Source of the DNA: DATFVJ01 sp963851085
GTDB taxonomy: Bacteria > Actinomycetota > Actinomycetes > Streptosporangiales > Streptosporangiaceae
Assembly (NCBI GenBank): GCA_963851085.1
Contig: CAWKNX010000018.1
Coordinates: forward strand, 434,001 to 498,000
DNA length: 64,000 nt
Direction: 5' to 3'
Part shown: positions 35,435 through 43,771 of the stretch, piece after piece
Numbering within the stretch: position 1 is the stretch's first letter
Layout of the letters: every line of letters begins with the position of its first letter
Translations under genes and position numbers: made by a program
The notes under the pieces: model-generated
What the model saw: the letters and a program-made list of their open reading frames with translations, nothing else
What the model was told of the DNA's origin: nothing
Databases searched by the model: none

Positions 35435-36110
35435 GCAGCGCCTCGGCCACGGCGATGTCATCCGGGTAGGTGATCTTTATGTTGCGTTCGCTGCCCGCTA
35501 CCACCGCGATCGGAACGTCGGGCAGATACCGCAGGACGACACCGCAGTCGTCGGTCGCCGCGAATCCTGGATCGGCACCGGCGAGTTCGTAGGCGCGGCG
35601 GATCACCGAGAGCCGGAAGCCCTGCGGAGTCTGGCAGCGGTGCAAGCTGTCGCGGCTCGGCATCTGCGTGATCACGCCGTCCGTGGTGACGACGATCGTG
35701 TCCGACGACGGGACGGTAACCCCGACCGCCTGGTAGGCCTTGAGCGCTGTCACGCAGCCCTCGATGATCCGCTGGCTGACGAACGGCCGTGCGGCATCGT
35801 GCAGGAGCACGTCGCACTCCTGCGCCCCCAGGGCGCCGAGGGCCCGTTGCGCGGAGGCGCTGCGTGTCTCGCCCCCCTCCAGGACCCGCGACACCTTGTG
35901 ATAGCCGCCACGTGAGAGCAGTTCGGCGACGTCGCCCGTGCGGCCGGGGGTCATCACGACGATGATCTCGTCGATCTGCGGCGCGGCGGAGAACGCGGCG
36001 ACGGAGTGCTCGATGACGGCTTTGCCACCGATCATGAGCAGCTGCTTCGGTACGCCGAGCCCGGTTCGCTGCCCCGTGCCTCCCGCCAGTACCGCCGCGA
36101 CCGTGCGCAT
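35400..36110 (-). CDS. TarI/IspD-family cytidylyltransferase (probable polyol-phosphate CTP transferase)
   Basis: 236 aa. The nucleotide loop is AVLAGGTGQRTGLGVPKQLLMIGGKAVIEHSV; also VLLHDAARPFVSQRIIEGC and SLHRCQTPQGFRLSVIRRAYE. LAGGTGxR...PKQLL and HCQTPQGF-like blocks fit the D-ribitol-5-phosphate cytidylyltransferase (TarI) side of the family better than true IspD, and the neighbours are CDP-alcohol enzymes rather than isoprenoid genes. It probably activates a polyol phosphate to CDP-polyol. The start is ATG 36110; the frame upstream runs through a palindrome. Confidence 0.85.
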   Translation of the reverse strand: MRTVAAVLAGGTGQRTGLGVPKQLLMIGGKAVIEHSVAAFSAAPQIDEIIVVMTPGRTGDVAELLSRGGYHKVSRVLEGGETRSASAQRALGALGAQECDVLLHDAARPFVSQRIIEGCVTALKAYQAVGVTVPSSDTIVVTTDGVITQMPSRDSLHRCQTPQGFRLSVIRRAYELAGADPGFAATDDCGVVLRYLPDVPIAVVAGSERNIKITYPDDIAVAEALLRRLDDRHGRG

Positions 36111-36497
36111 GAGCAGGACCCTATCCGTGCCGGTGGAATGGATGGCGGCCGGCGGCTCTGACGGCACAGGACCGTGGATGTGCCGTTGCGGGTCGCCGGC
36201 GACCCGCAACGGCACATCCACGGTTGCATCCGCGGCGGGAGGGCCCAGGCCGGGCGTGGGTCACACCCGGGACCGGGGCGTCTCGGCGGGTTTTGCGCCG
36301 CGCCCGGGGAGGCGGCGCGCCACGCCCGGAGGGCTTGGCGCCCCTCGGCCGCGCCCAACGGCTTTCATACCGTCCCACCAGCCATGGCTGCCACAGGCGC
36401 TACTCGAACGGGAAACGGACTGACGTACCAGGCCGTGCGTACGCCGGTACGCTGGGGTGACTAGCCGGGGTGATCTTTGCACGCGCGGAGGCCGGGC
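36111..36497. other. Intergenic region with a 54-bp palindrome
   Basis: Divergent promoter space between the cytidylyltransferase and the CDP-alcohol transferase gene. It holds the palindrome 36171-36224; the remainder is GC-rich without recognised genes. GGAGG at 36487-36491 serves the ATG at 36498. Confidence 0.6.
36171..36224. repeat. Perfect 54-bp palindrome, CCGTGGATGT family member 2
   Basis: 27-bp arms with no spacer: the left arm starts accgtggatgtgccgttgcg (36171) and continues ggtcgcc; the right arm is its exact reverse complement to 36224. It shares 21 of the first 23 bases after ccg with the palindrome at 52493 and its beginning with the one at 2969. Such a zero-loop palindrome should extrude as a cruciform or stall replication. 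Confidence 0.92.
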
Positions 36498-39103
36498 ATG
36501 ACCGTGGCGCTGGTCTTGGCGACCGCGACGGCGTGCGACCGTGCTCCCAAGCCCGCGAGCAGCGTGGCCCAGAGCGGTCAAGCCGTCAGCAGACGCGGCG
36601 CTGGCGCACGCCCGGGCCGCGGCCACCGCGGGTCGATTCCGTCTACGACCGAGCCTTCCACCGCCGGGCAGTCGACGGCAGGCCCGTCCACGTCCGGGCC
36701 GTCCGCGGCAGGACCTCCGCGGCAGGACCTTCCACGGCAGGACCTTCCACGGCAGGACCTTCCACGGCAGGGCATTCGGCGAGCGGCGAGTCCACGTCAG
36801 CGCAGGCAGGTGGCGCGGGTCAGCTCGCGGCGTGCCTGCCGCTGCCGAGCCTTGTCAGCGGACAGGTCACAACGCAGCCGCTGCTCACCAGGCTCTGCGG
36901 CCAGCTATGCGCGCTCGGTGTCCGCGACATCATCTTGATCGCGCCAGCCGGCCGTGGCGATCTCCTCACGGTGATGGCGTGGGAAGGGGTGTCCCTGGCC
37001 GGACCCGGGCTGGCCGCGGTCGCGAACATCGACGTGATCGAGTGCGCCTCCGTCGCCGTCGAGCTGCAGGCGGTAGCAGCGGTCACGCGTCGCCTCAGTG
37101 AGACAGGCAACGCGGTTCTCGTCTGCGCCGGTGACCTGGTGGCGCATACCGAGGCGCTGGCCCGTCTTCATCGCAGCGCGGGCACCGCCGCACTCACCGC
37201 CGCCAGCGGTTCAGCGTGCGCCGCGACAGGGCCCGACCTGCGACCCGCGCTCCGGCTGAGCGGCGCGGGCAGCGGACGGCAGCGGGGCGGACGGCAGGGC
37301 AGCGGCGGGGATAGCGGAGGGCAGGGCGCCACCTGGGGCGGCGCTGATGGCGGCGTCCGTGCAGATGGCACGGACGCCCGCTTTGGTGGCCGTCGCGCCG
37401 TTGTGGCGGCCGGTTCCGCCTTCCATCGCGTGCACGCGCCAGACGCGGTCGGCTGCGGGGTCTTCCTCGTATCCGCCGACGATGGGGACCCACTGGCCGA
37501 CGCGGCGGACGAGCTTGCTGGGCTGGCGGCAGGCGATCTGACCGATGACCTCGCCGCCGCCGACCTGGCAGGGGATCTGGCAGAGTCGTCGGGGAATCTG
37601 ATGGCAGGATCGGCGACGCGGCTGGTGCCAGGTCAGGCAAAGAACATGGCAGCTGGCCCGCCGCAGAACTTGACGGCCGGGCAGCCGCAGAGCCTGATGG
37701 CCGGGCAGCCGCAGAACGGGGCGGCGGGACCGGCGCAGAACATCGTGGGACCTGCGGGGAACATCGCGGGACCGCCGAGCATCAGCAGGCCGCCGAGTGA
37801 CGTGGCTGCTCATCCGGCGACGGATCCGCCTGCGGGCCACGCCGGTGACCTGAACGGCAACGTCGCCGCCGTGGAGCCGGCCGCGGGCCCTGCGGTGGGG
37901 CCGGCTGCGGGCCCTGCGGTGGAGCCGGCCCTGGGCCCTGCCGTTGGCCCCGGCGCGGAGCCTGTGGGGGACCCTGCCATGGGCTTGGCCGGCGGCCGCG
38001 CGGGCGCGCCGATCAGCCGTCCCACGAAGAACTTGACCTCGGCGGAGCCAGGGAACCGGATCGCCGGGGAGCCCGATCCGGGCGCGGCCGGCCTGGCCAC
38101 CCACGCCATCCCCGGTCCGTGGGCGCCGCCACCAGCGGCGCGCCACGGGTCCGGATTCACCGATTCGGTGGCTCTGCTGCTCGTGGGGCTCGTGCGCAGT
38201 GGGGTCGGCGTCGAAGGTGTCGACGCCGGCCCGCTCGTCTGTCTGCGCGTCCAGACCGCGCAGCAAGCACGGGCAGCCGCTGCCGAACTCAACGCCGTAG
38301 ACGAAGATCGTGTCCGCCTTGACGGCGCGGTCAAGCGCGGCGACGGCCTTTTCGCGACGTGTTTCGTCAGCCCGTACTCCAGGTACATCGCGCTCTGGGC
38401 GGCCCGCAGGCGGCTCAGCCCCAACGCGGTCACCGGCATGTCGATCGGGCTCGGCGCGCTCGCCGCCGTCTGGTTCTCCACGGGCAGCAGGGCAGGGATG
38501 ATCCTCGGTGCCGCGCTCCTCGCCGCGGCTTTCGTGCTCGACTGCGTGGATGGCCAGCTCGCCAGGTATCTGCGGGCGCAGACCCAGTTCGGTGCCTGGC
38601 TGGATGCGGTGGGTGGCAGGCTGAGCGAGTTCGCCGTTTACGCCGGCCTGGCGGCCGGGGCCGCCGTATCGCAGTCGCCGAGTGTGTGGGAGCTCGCGCT
38701 CGCGGCCATGATCCTCCAGTCGCTTCGTGACATGATCGGGTTCTGTGTCCGGCCGGTATCACCGCACCTGGCGGGGCTTGCCGCTCCCATGTGCCTGCCG
38801 CTCGACGAACCAGCGGACTACGCAGTCTCCGCGCCAGTGCCGACCGGCCAGGCCGGCGTGAAAAGACGCCCGCGCGCCCGCTGGCTGCGGGTGCAGGTCC
38901 GCAGGGTGCGCCGCCTGGCCTGCGACGGGCTGCGGTGGCTGGCACGGATCATCGAGTTCCAGCCGGGAGAGCGGGTCGCCGTCATCGGGGTTACGGCTAT
39001 CGTCGCGGGTCCCCGCATGACGTTCCTCGTGCTGCTCGCCTGGGGCCTGGTGTCCGCGTGCCTGACCATCATCGGCAGGATTGTGAGGTCGCTGTCCGGA
39101 TGA
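36498..39103 (+). CDS. Nucleotidyltransferase-like/CDP-alcohol phosphotransferase fusion with a long low-complexity insert
   Basis: From about 36800 the protein reads LPSLVSGQVTTQPLLTRLCG...LVCAGDLVAHTEAL, a nucleotidyltransferase-like half, then an Ala/Gly/Pro/Gln insert (about 37240-38110), then a CDP-alcohol phosphotransferase with several membrane spans. The signature is DCVDGQLARYLRAQTQFGAW-LDAVGG: spacing is exact but the fourth Asp is Gly (38615-38617, GGC). The only good ribosome site (GGAGG) precedes ATG 36498 in a different frame (MTVALVLATATACDRAPKP), and the frame switches within 15-bp repeats at 36660-36775, so the 5' end is disturbed. Homologues carry a C-terminal DUF5941, here a separate overlapping gene. 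Confidence 0.75.
36660..36775. repeat. 15-bp tandem repeat at the 5' end of the fusion gene
   Basis: gcaggaccttccacg units repeat from about 36708 to 36770, preceded by related gcaggcccgtccacg and gggcagtcgacg variants. They code PSTAG pentapeptides in one frame and PRQDL in another. The correct reading frame appears to change across this array. Confidence 0.85.
37560..38030. repeat. Degenerate coding repeats in the low-complexity insert
   Basis: Repeated agccgcagaac.tgatggccgg-type units (QPQNLMAG peptides, about 37650-37740) are followed by ccggctgcgggccctgcggt-type units (AAGPAVGP peptides, about 37870-37960). All stay in frame with the flanking domains and separate the two catalytic halves by ~290 residues. 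Confidence 0.75.
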
Positions 39104-39831
39104 CCACGACGACACGCAGCGACAGGAACCTTGTCGCCTACCGCGACGATGGGATCATCGCGCAGGCGCTCGGCAGGTTCGTCGATGGGCAGCTTCCGCC
39201 GCTTCTTCCAGCGGTCGTGGGGGTTACGGTCACCATCGTCCTTTCCGGCGTCGGGGTGGCGCACCTGCCCGGTGCGATGGTGTTCGCGCCCGTGGTGGCC
39301 ATGGCGCTGGCCGGGCTCGGTTCAGGTCATCCGCATGATGGCCGCATCGACTGGCTCGTGCCGCCCCTGCTCCAGTTGGGTGAATACGTGTTCCTGACCG
39401 CCCTCGCGCTTGCGGGTCATGTCCCTATACCGCTCCTTTTCGCCCTGATCGGCGTGATGGTCCTGCATCATTACGACATCGTCTACCGGGTTCGGCGCGA
39501 CACCATGCCCATGGCCGCCGCGCATGCCAGGGCCACGACTTCCGGCTCCGCGGCCGTGGGCGACACAGCCGCGCCGGCCCGCTGGATCGCCAAGGCCGGC
39601 CTTGGCTGGGAGGGACGGATGCTCGTCGGCGCGCTCGGCGCCGTGTTTGGCGTCGAAGTGTTCGCCTTCGCTGTCCTTGCTGTGTATCTTTGGGTGCTCT
39701 TCGGGTGGGAGAGCCTGACCGGCTGGGCCGCTGCCGTGCAGCACGAAAATGGCGGTCCGAACGGTGGCTTCTCCGCTGTGCCGCGTGCCGCGGCGCGGGC
39801 GGCCGATGTCAAGGATGGAGGCAGCCGATGA
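39100..39831 (+). CDS. DUF5941-type membrane protein
   Basis: 243 aa; its ATG overlaps the preceding TGA (ATGA), so it is translationally coupled. It begins RNLVAYRDDGIIAQALGRFVDGQLPP, has four or five hydrophobic spans (LPAVVGVTVTIVLSG, FAPVVAMALAGLG, LGEYVFLTALALAGH, IPLLFALIGVMVLHHYDIVYRVRR) and then WEGRMLVGALGAVFGVEVFAFAVLAVYLW. In Streptomyces I recall this as the DUF5941 domain fused to the CDP-alcohol transferase; here it is split off. Presumed membrane partner of that enzyme. Confidence 0.75.
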   Translation: MTTTTRSDRNLVAYRDDGIIAQALGRFVDGQLPPLLPAVVGVTVTIVLSGVGVAHLPGAMVFAPVVAMALAGLGSGHPHDGRIDWLVPPLLQLGEYVFLTALALAGHVPIPLLFALIGVMVLHHYDIVYRVRRDTMPMAAAHARATTSGSAAVGDTAAPARWIAKAGLGWEGRMLVGALGAVFGVEVFAFAVLAVYLWVLFGWESLTGWAAAVQHENGGPNGGFSAVPRAAARAADVKDGGSR

Positions 39832-40568
39832 TCGGCATGGTGCTCGCGGCAGGTGTGGGCCGGCGGCTGAGCCCGGACACAGACACCCTGCCCAAGGCGC
39901 TGCTGCCGGTAGACGGTGAGACCACGATCCTGGATATCGCGTTGCGGAATCTCGCCGCGGCGGGCATGAGCGACGTCGTCGTTGTGGTTGGGCACGCCGC
40001 GGAGGTCGTTCGGGAACGGGCTGATTCGCTGGAGCGGGCGCACGGGGTGCGGCTGGAATTTGTCCACAACGAACGCGCCCGCGACTGGAACAACGCATAC
40101 TCACTCTGGCTCGCCCGCGAATTCTTCCACCGGGGCGTCCTGCTCACGAACGGGGACACCGTCCATCCGGTGTCCGTGGAGAAGGAGTTGCTGGCCATCC
40201 GGGACCGGCACCCGTCCGATCTGGTGCTCGCGGTTGACGACATCAAGGCCCTCGGTGACGAGGAGATGAAGGTAACGCTGAACGAACGCGGCCTGCTCAC
40301 GCGGATCACCAAGCAGATGGATCCGGCGCAGGCTTATGCCGAGTACATCGGCGTCACGCTCATCGAGCCCGCGGCCGCAGCGTCGCTCGCGGACGCGCTC
40401 GAGGCCACGTGGCGGCGCGATCCTGGGCTCTACTACGAGGACGGTTACCAGGAACTCGCCGACCGTGGTGGGGCGATCGCGGTCGCGCCCATCGGTGCCG
40501 TGGACTGGGTCGAAGTCGATGACCATAACGACCTGCGCCGGGCGCGGGCGATCGCGCCGCGGTGCTGA
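39828..40568 (+). CDS. Sugar/choline-phosphate nucleotidyltransferase-like protein
   Basis: 246 aa, overlapping the previous stop by ATGA. Nucleotidyltransferase signature MVLAAGVGRRLSPDTDTLPKALLPVDGETTILD; catalytic-metal region GVLLTNGDTVHPVS; acceptor part DWNNAYSLWLAREFF and IEVDDHNDLRRA-like VDWVEVDDHNDLRRAR. Matches the phosphocholine cytidylyltransferase-like (LicC) branch of NTP transferases. It probably makes an NDP- or CDP-activated alcohol or sugar for the neighbouring CDP-alcohol transferases. Confidence 0.88.
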   Translation: MIGMVLAAGVGRRLSPDTDTLPKALLPVDGETTILDIALRNLAAAGMSDVVVVVGHAAEVVRERADSLERAHGVRLEFVHNERARDWNNAYSLWLAREFFHRGVLLTNGDTVHPVSVEKELLAIRDRHPSDLVLAVDDIKALGDEEMKVTLNERGLLTRITKQMDPAQAYAEYIGVTLIEPAAAASLADALEATWRRDPGLYYEDGYQELADRGGAIAVAPIGAVDWVEVDDHNDLRRARAIAPRC

Positions 40569-40750
40569 CCCGTGTGCCGGGCGCACTGCCCGTAGGCAAC
40601 CGCCCGATGAGCACCGGCAGAAGACAGGTCCCGAACGGCTGCCGCGGTGGCCGGGTCACGATGGTGCAGCCCGATCATGAGCACAGACATAGGTAACGGG
40701 CCCGCAGTGGCGACGAGTACCGAGCGGTAGTATCTGGAAGGGAGGCGGCG

Positions 40751-41803
40751 ATGCCGCTGCTCGCGCGGATGATCCCCGCGCCGCTCAGCATTGACGTGCG
40801 CCGCGGCGCGATAGCGGACCTCGGGGCCCTGCTCGCCGACCGCCGTATCGCGACGGAGGGACGCGTCGCGGTGGCCCTCGGGCCTGGCCAGGGTGACAGC
40901 ATCGCGGCGGAACTGCATCTCGGGTCAGGAGAAGTCTTCCGTGTCGACGACGGCACAGTTGATACCGCGGTGCGGCTCGGGAAGAGACTGCGCGCCGGGT
41001 CGTACGAGGCGGTGGCCGGCATCGGCGGCGGCCGGACGATCGACGTGACGAAGTTCGCGGCCCATATGGCGGGAATCCCGATGGTCGCGGTGGCCACGAA
41101 CCTGTCGCATGACGGCATCGCCTCGCCGGTCAGCTCGCTGGAGCACGAGTCGGGCAGGGGATCGTTCGGTGTCGCCATGCCCGTGGCGGTTGTGGTCGAC
41201 CTCGACCGGGTCCTCTCCGGGCCCGCCCGGCTGATCCGCTCGGGTATCGGTGACGTGATCAGCAACCTGTCCGCCGCCGCTGACTGGGAGCTTGCCGCCG
41301 CCCACAACGGTGAGCTGATCGACGGGCTCGCACTGATGCTTGCCCGCACCGCCGCCGAGGCGATGCTGCACCAGCCAGGCTCGATCGAGTCCGACGACGT
41401 CATCACCGTGCTCGCCGAGGCGCTCGTGCTGTCCGGCATCGCGATGTCCGTGGCCGGGTCGAGCCGCCCTTGCAGCGGCGGTGACCACGAGATCCTGCAC
41501 GCGATCGACCATCTGTACCCGGGCACGGGCAACCACGGCGAGCTAGCCGGTGTGGGTGCCCTTTTCTGCACGTTCCTGCGCGGTGACGCCCGCCGCAGCG
41601 AGATGATCTCGGCGTGCCTTTCCCGGCACGGCCTGCCTCGCACACCAGGCGACCTCGGCCTGTCCGCGGCCGAGTTCACGAAGGCGGTCGCCCATGCGCC
41701 CGCCACCCGCCCCGGGCGGTACACGATCCTTGAGCACCTCGGGCTGGACGCGGACGCGGCTGGCGAACGAGTGGAGGAGTATGTCCGGGCCGTCACTGAC
41801 TGA
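40751..41803 (+). CDS. sn-glycerol-1-phosphate dehydrogenase-like polyol-phosphate dehydrogenase
   Basis: 350-aa member of the iron/zinc alcohol dehydrogenase fold related to AraM/EgsA. The dinucleotide loop is GIGGGRTIDVTKF (90-102) and THDG-like NLSHDGIASPVSS follows. Likely metal ligands: D168 (SGIGDVIS), H246 (CSGGDHE) and H262 (GTGNHGELAG). Enzymes of this group reduce dihydroxyacetone phosphate (or a related keto-sugar phosphate) to a polyol 1-phosphate. The gene lies between a nucleotidyltransferase and a CDP-alcohol transferase, so its product is probably the alcohol phosphate used by the locus. GGAAGGGAGG (40736-40745) precedes ATG 40751. Confidence 0.85.
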   Translation: MPLLARMIPAPLSIDVRRGAIADLGALLADRRIATEGRVAVALGPGQGDSIAAELHLGSGEVFRVDDGTVDTAVRLGKRLRAGSYEAVAGIGGGRTIDVTKFAAHMAGIPMVAVATNLSHDGIASPVSSLEHESGRGSFGVAMPVAVVVDLDRVLSGPARLIRSGIGDVISNLSAAADWELAAAHNGELIDGLALMLARTAAEAMLHQPGSIESDDVITVLAEALVLSGIAMSVAGSSRPCSGGDHEILHAIDHLYPGTGNHGELAGVGALFCTFLRGDARRSEMISACLSRHGLPRTPGDLGLSAAEFTKAVAHAPATRPGRYTILEHLGLDADAAGERVEEYVRAVTD

Positions 41804-42614
41804 ACTGCGCGCCGCCGGTCAGCCGGATTCCGTGATCGGGCGGCGCAACGAGGAGCACTGGGCGGGCAGGCGCTACATGCGGCGCCTGTCACCGTACGGG
41901 ACCTGGGTCTTTGCCCGCCTGGGGTGGTCGCCGAACGCGGTGACCTGGCTGATGATCGTTATTGGCGTCGGCGCTGGTGCCGTCGTCGCTGTCGGCGGGT
42001 TCGCCGCCGCGGTCGCCGCGGCCGTGATGATCCAGGTGTATCTCCTGCTCGACTGCTCAGATGGCGAACTTGCCCGGTGGAGCAGGCGCACCTCGGTGAC
42101 GGGCGTCTATCTCGACCGGGTCGGCCACTATCTCGCCGAGGCCGCATTGCTCGCCGGGCTCGGCATCCGCGCGCAGGGGCATTACGCGCTCTCCGGCAGT
42201 TATGTGAGCGTCGGCCTGGCCGCGGCGATCTGCGCGATCCTCATCAAGGCGGAGACCGACAACGTAATCGTCGCGCGCGCGAAGGCCGGGCTGGCCGCCG
42301 AAAGCGCGGGAAGCACAGAAGGCGCGGACGGCGCGGAAAACGTGGGAGGTGCGGCGGGCCCGGCCGGCACCGATGTGCTCGAGCCCGTGCACGCCGGCCT
42401 GGCGCGGGCACGGCGGCTGGCCAGCGCGCTGCGGATGCACAGGATCATTCAGGCGGTGGAACTCTCGCTGCTCGTGGTGGTCGCCGCCGCGATCGATGCC
42501 CTGCGGGGCGGACTGACCGCTACGCGGGTGCTCGCCGCCGCGTGCCTGGTCGTCGGCGTGGTGATGGTGGCCGCTCACCTGGCGGCGATCCTTGCCTCGC
42601 GGAGGCTCGCGTGA
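41781..42614 (+). CDS. CDP-alcohol phosphotransferase homologue, fourth Asp replaced by His
   Basis: 277 aa, overlapping the dehydrogenase by 23 bases (ATG 41781, GGAGGAGT upstream). The signature reads DCSDGELAR, eight residues, G, three, then DRVGH: D1, D2, G and D3 are in register but position D4 is His (GAC to CAC equivalent). Several membrane spans surround it (VTWLMIVIGVGAGAVVAVGG, VAAAVMIQVYLLL). Residues AAESAGSTEGADGAENVGG form a short low-complexity loop. It should transfer a phospho-alcohol from a CDP donor to a lipid or polymer, if active. Confidence 0.85.
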   Translation: MSGPSLTELRAAGQPDSVIGRRNEEHWAGRRYMRRLSPYGTWVFARLGWSPNAVTWLMIVIGVGAGAVVAVGGFAAAVAAAVMIQVYLLLDCSDGELARWSRRTSVTGVYLDRVGHYLAEAALLAGLGIRAQGHYALSGSYVSVGLAAAICAILIKAETDNVIVARAKAGLAAESAGSTEGADGAENVGGAAGPAGTDVLEPVHAGLARARRLASALRMHRIIQAVELSLLVVVAAAIDALRGGLTATRVLAAACLVVGVVMVAAHLAAILASRRLA

Positions 42615-43576
42615 GCGGGCCGAGGGAGGCGCCGGTGCGCGGCGGGCCCCGTGGAGCCCGGGTGCGGGCGGGAGACGGCGGCCCCGCGCGGGCTGATGCG
42701 GTGGCACTTTCCTGCGTGATCTTGACGATGGGAGACCGGCCGGACGAACTCGGCCGTGCGGTCCGCGGTGTCCTCGACCAGGCCGGCGCGGCGGTCGAGA
42801 CCGTGGTGGTCGCCAACGGCGCGGAACTCGCGCCACTGCCGGACGACGTGCAGACCGTCCTGCTGCCGCGCAACGTCGGAATCCCCGCGGGCAGGAACGC
42901 GGGCGTGGCAGCATGCACGGGGGACGTGATCCTGTTCCTCGATGACGACGGTTGGTACTCCAGCCGCGACCTGGCGGCGCACGTACGTCGCAGGTTCGCC
43001 GCCGACCCATCGCTCGCGGTGCTTTCCTTCCGCGTCCGTGATCCGGCCGGCGGCCCTGGCCAGCGTCGGCATGTGCCGCGGCTGCGCGCGGGGGACCCGG
43101 AACGTTCGTCCGCCGTCACGACATTCCTCGGTGGGGCGTGCGCCATCAGGCGCGACGCCTACGAGCGGGCAGGCGGGTATCCCGATGACTTCTTCTACGC
43201 GCACGAGGAGACGGACCTGGCGTGGCGGCTCATGGACGACGGGTACCGGCTTGAGTACGACGCCGTGGCCGAAATGTTCCACCCGGCGGTGCTTCCCGGC
43301 AGGCACGCGCAGTTCTTCCGGCTGAACGCCCGCAACCGCGTGCTGCTCGCCAGACGGAATCTGCCCTGGCCGGTGGCGGCCGCGTATCTGTTCGACTGGG
43401 CCCTGCTGACGCTCGTGCGCGAGCGGTCCATCCGCGCGCTCCGGCCGTGGTTCGCGGGTTTCGCCGAGGGATGGCGGGCCGACGCCGGGCGTGCGCCGGC
43501 CGATCTCGTGGCGCACGATCTGGCGGATGACCGCCGTGGGCCGGCCACCGGTGATCTGAAAACTCCCTTGGCATGA
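42611..43576 (+). CDS. Family 2 glycosyltransferase
   Basis: 321 aa from GTG 42611, overlapping the previous TGA (GTGA). After ~33 hydrophilic residues the GT-A core starts ALSCVILTMGDRPDELGRAVRGVLDQ; DVILFLDDDGWYS holds the metal-binding DDD, and FFYAHEETDLAWRLMDDGY the catalytic acidic pair. Resembles rhamnosyl/galactofuranosyl-type family 2 transferases. Last gene of the coupled run that begins at 39828 (NTP transferase, dehydrogenase, CDP-alcohol transferase, this). Confidence 0.88.
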   Translation: MSGPREAPVRGGPRGARVRAGDGGPARADAVALSCVILTMGDRPDELGRAVRGVLDQAGAAVETVVVANGAELAPLPDDVQTVLLPRNVGIPAGRNAGVAACTGDVILFLDDDGWYSSRDLAAHVRRRFAADPSLAVLSFRVRDPAGGPGQRRHVPRLRAGDPERSSAVTTFLGGACAIRRDAYERAGGYPDDFFYAHEETDLAWRLMDDGYRLEYDAVAEMFHPAVLPGRHAQFFRLNARNRVLLARRNLPWPVAAAYLFDWALLTLVRERSIRALRPWFAGFAEGWRADAGRAPADLVAHDLADDRRGPATGDLKTPLA

Positions 43577-43771
43577 GCCGATAGGATGTGTGCGTTTGTG
43601 GCGCATGGGCACGCCGCCCCCGTACGTGGGCAGCGGCGGCTATGCGGCGGGTATGTAGCCTGCACGGATGTTGCCACTGGGGTGATATGACGGTACTGCG
43701 GCCCAAGCTCTCGTCAGGTACTCCCTTGCCCGCGCCGGCCGGGTCCGGTGCCCTCGTGGGAGGGGATGTGA

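Noticed and set aside
35400..36110. Call as true IspD (MEP pathway)
   Set aside because: The LAGGTGxR...PKQLL sequence and CDP-alcohol neighbours fit TarI-like polyol-phosphate enzymes better; IspD remains possible but no IspF or other MEP gene is adjacent.
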